DNA of 6,521 nt from Thiomonas sp. (lineage in GTDB: Bacteria; Pseudomonadota; Gammaproteobacteria; Burkholderiales; Burkholderiaceae_C): contig DAIDHU010000024.1 in assembly GCA_027451915.1 (NCBI GenBank), forward strand, positions 1 through 6,521. The letters are read 5' to 3'. Numbering within the stretch: the stretch's first letter is position 1; each line of letters opens with the position of its first letter. The notes under the pieces were generated by a model that saw nothing but the letters and a program-made list of their open reading frames with translations, searched no databases and had not been told where the DNA came from. A program made the position numbers and the translations under genes. This document shows positions 5,956 to 6,521 of this stretch, in pieces.

Positions 5956-6521
5956 ATGCTCAATCCCTACTTCGAGGACGAGCTGGGACGCCTGAAGCAT
6001 CTGGCGGCCGAGTTCGCCCGCGACAACCCCGCGCTGGCGCCCATGCTGCTGGGCAGCAGCGCCGACCCCGATGTCGAGCGCCTGCTCGAAGGAACCGCCT
6101 TTCTCACCGCGCTGCTGCGCCGCAAGCTCGACGACAGCCATCCCGAATTCGTCCAGGACCTCACACGACTGCTGTTTCCCCAGCACCTGCTGTCGCTGCC
6201 GGCCTCGGCGATGATCGCCTTCGCGCCCCGGGTGGAGGACGGCAGCCAGGTTTGCATCCCGCAGGGCACCGAGCTGCTGTCCCACCCGGTGGAAGGCACC
6301 CGTTGCCGTTTTCTCACCTGCCACCAACTGCTCCTGCCGCCGCTGCGCATCGAGGACTGCGCGCTGCACCAGGCGGCCGGCGCGCCGCCGCTGCTGCGCC
6401 TGCGCCTGCAGGCTCCCGCCGGCGCGGCGCCGCTCCAACACCTGCGCCTGTACATCGACGCCAGCCACGCCGAGGCCTGCCATCTTTTGCTGCTGCTCAC
6501 GCGCCATCTGCGAAGCCTGCG
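5956..6521 (+). CDS. tssF: T6SS baseplate subunit TssF, partial (C-terminus beyond window)
   Basis: TssF is the large baseplate wedge protein that joins TssG and TssK and links the baseplate to VgrG and the membrane complex. Only the first 188 residues are present; full-length family members are near 600. The N-terminus matches the family: NPYFEDELGRLKHLAAEFARDNPALAPML (3-31), the strongly conserved ADPDVERLLEGTAFLTALLRRKLDD (36-60), PEFVQDLTRLLFPQHLLSLPASAMIAF (63-89), and IPQGTELLS (101-109), which matches the conserved IPRGT-type turn. The ATG at 5956 is supported by GAGGGGA (5943-5949) six bases upstream and lies 17 bases after the tssE stop. The frame is open to the window edge with no disruption. 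Confidence 0.94.
   Translation, partial: MLNPYFEDELGRLKHLAAEFARDNPALAPMLLGSSADPDVERLLEGTAFLTALLRRKLDDSHPEFVQDLTRLLFPQHLLSLPASAMIAFAPRVEDGSQVCIPQGTELLSHPVEGTRCRFLTCHQLLLPPLRIEDCALHQAAGAPPLLRLRLQAPAGAAPLQHLRLYIDASHAEACHLLLLLTRHLRSL

Noticed and set aside
5761..6507. A 248-codon minus-strand open frame opposite tssE and tssF
   Set aside because: It is antisense to recognisable TssE and TssF sequence, and its glutamine- and arginine-rich composition is typical of a shadow frame.

Overview
The window comes from a GC-rich Gram-negative chromosome. The order cysS, alkA-type glycosylase, accA on one strand suggests a betaproteobacterium, probably Burkholderiales. That placement is an inference from gene order and protein style, since no rRNA or other strong taxonomic marker is present. 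Two blocks face away from each other across a 230-base gap.

Left block (1-2701, minus strand) is housekeeping. In transcription order it holds cysS (cysteinyl-tRNA synthetase, complete), a short HhH-GPD DNA-3-methyladenine glycosylase starting 4 bases after the cysS stop (complete), and accA (carboxyltransferase alpha subunit of acetyl-CoA carboxylase), which runs off the left edge. Between the glycosylase and accA are two hairpins. One spans the glycosylase stop codon. The other is GC-rich with a short T tract, as in a weak terminator or an attenuator ahead of accA.

Right block (2932-6521, plus strand) is the start of a type VI secretion system (T6SS) operon: tssB, tssC, hcp, tssE, tssF, the last cut by the right edge. 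TssB and TssC form the contractile sheath, Hcp the inner tube, and TssE and TssF are baseplate components. Genes overlap or lie 15 to 26 bases apart, so they are very likely co-transcribed. TssB and TssC carry the conserved stretches of Vibrio cholerae VipA and VipB, and Hcp opens like the V. cholerae-type Hcp. The remaining parts (tssG, clpV/tssH, tssJKLM, vgrG, effectors, regulators) would lie to the right and cannot be seen.

The 230-base gap holds the cysS and tssB control regions. A sigma-54-like element (GG-N10-GC) sits about 55 bases before the tssB start. This is plausible because several V. cholerae-like T6SS loci depend on sigma-54, but the match is imperfect. The most unusual sequence detail is a 15-base in-frame tandem repeat at the very start of tssC that duplicates its start codon and also gives tssB a second in-frame stop. 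I see a T6SS of known type and no clear sign of a wholly new system.
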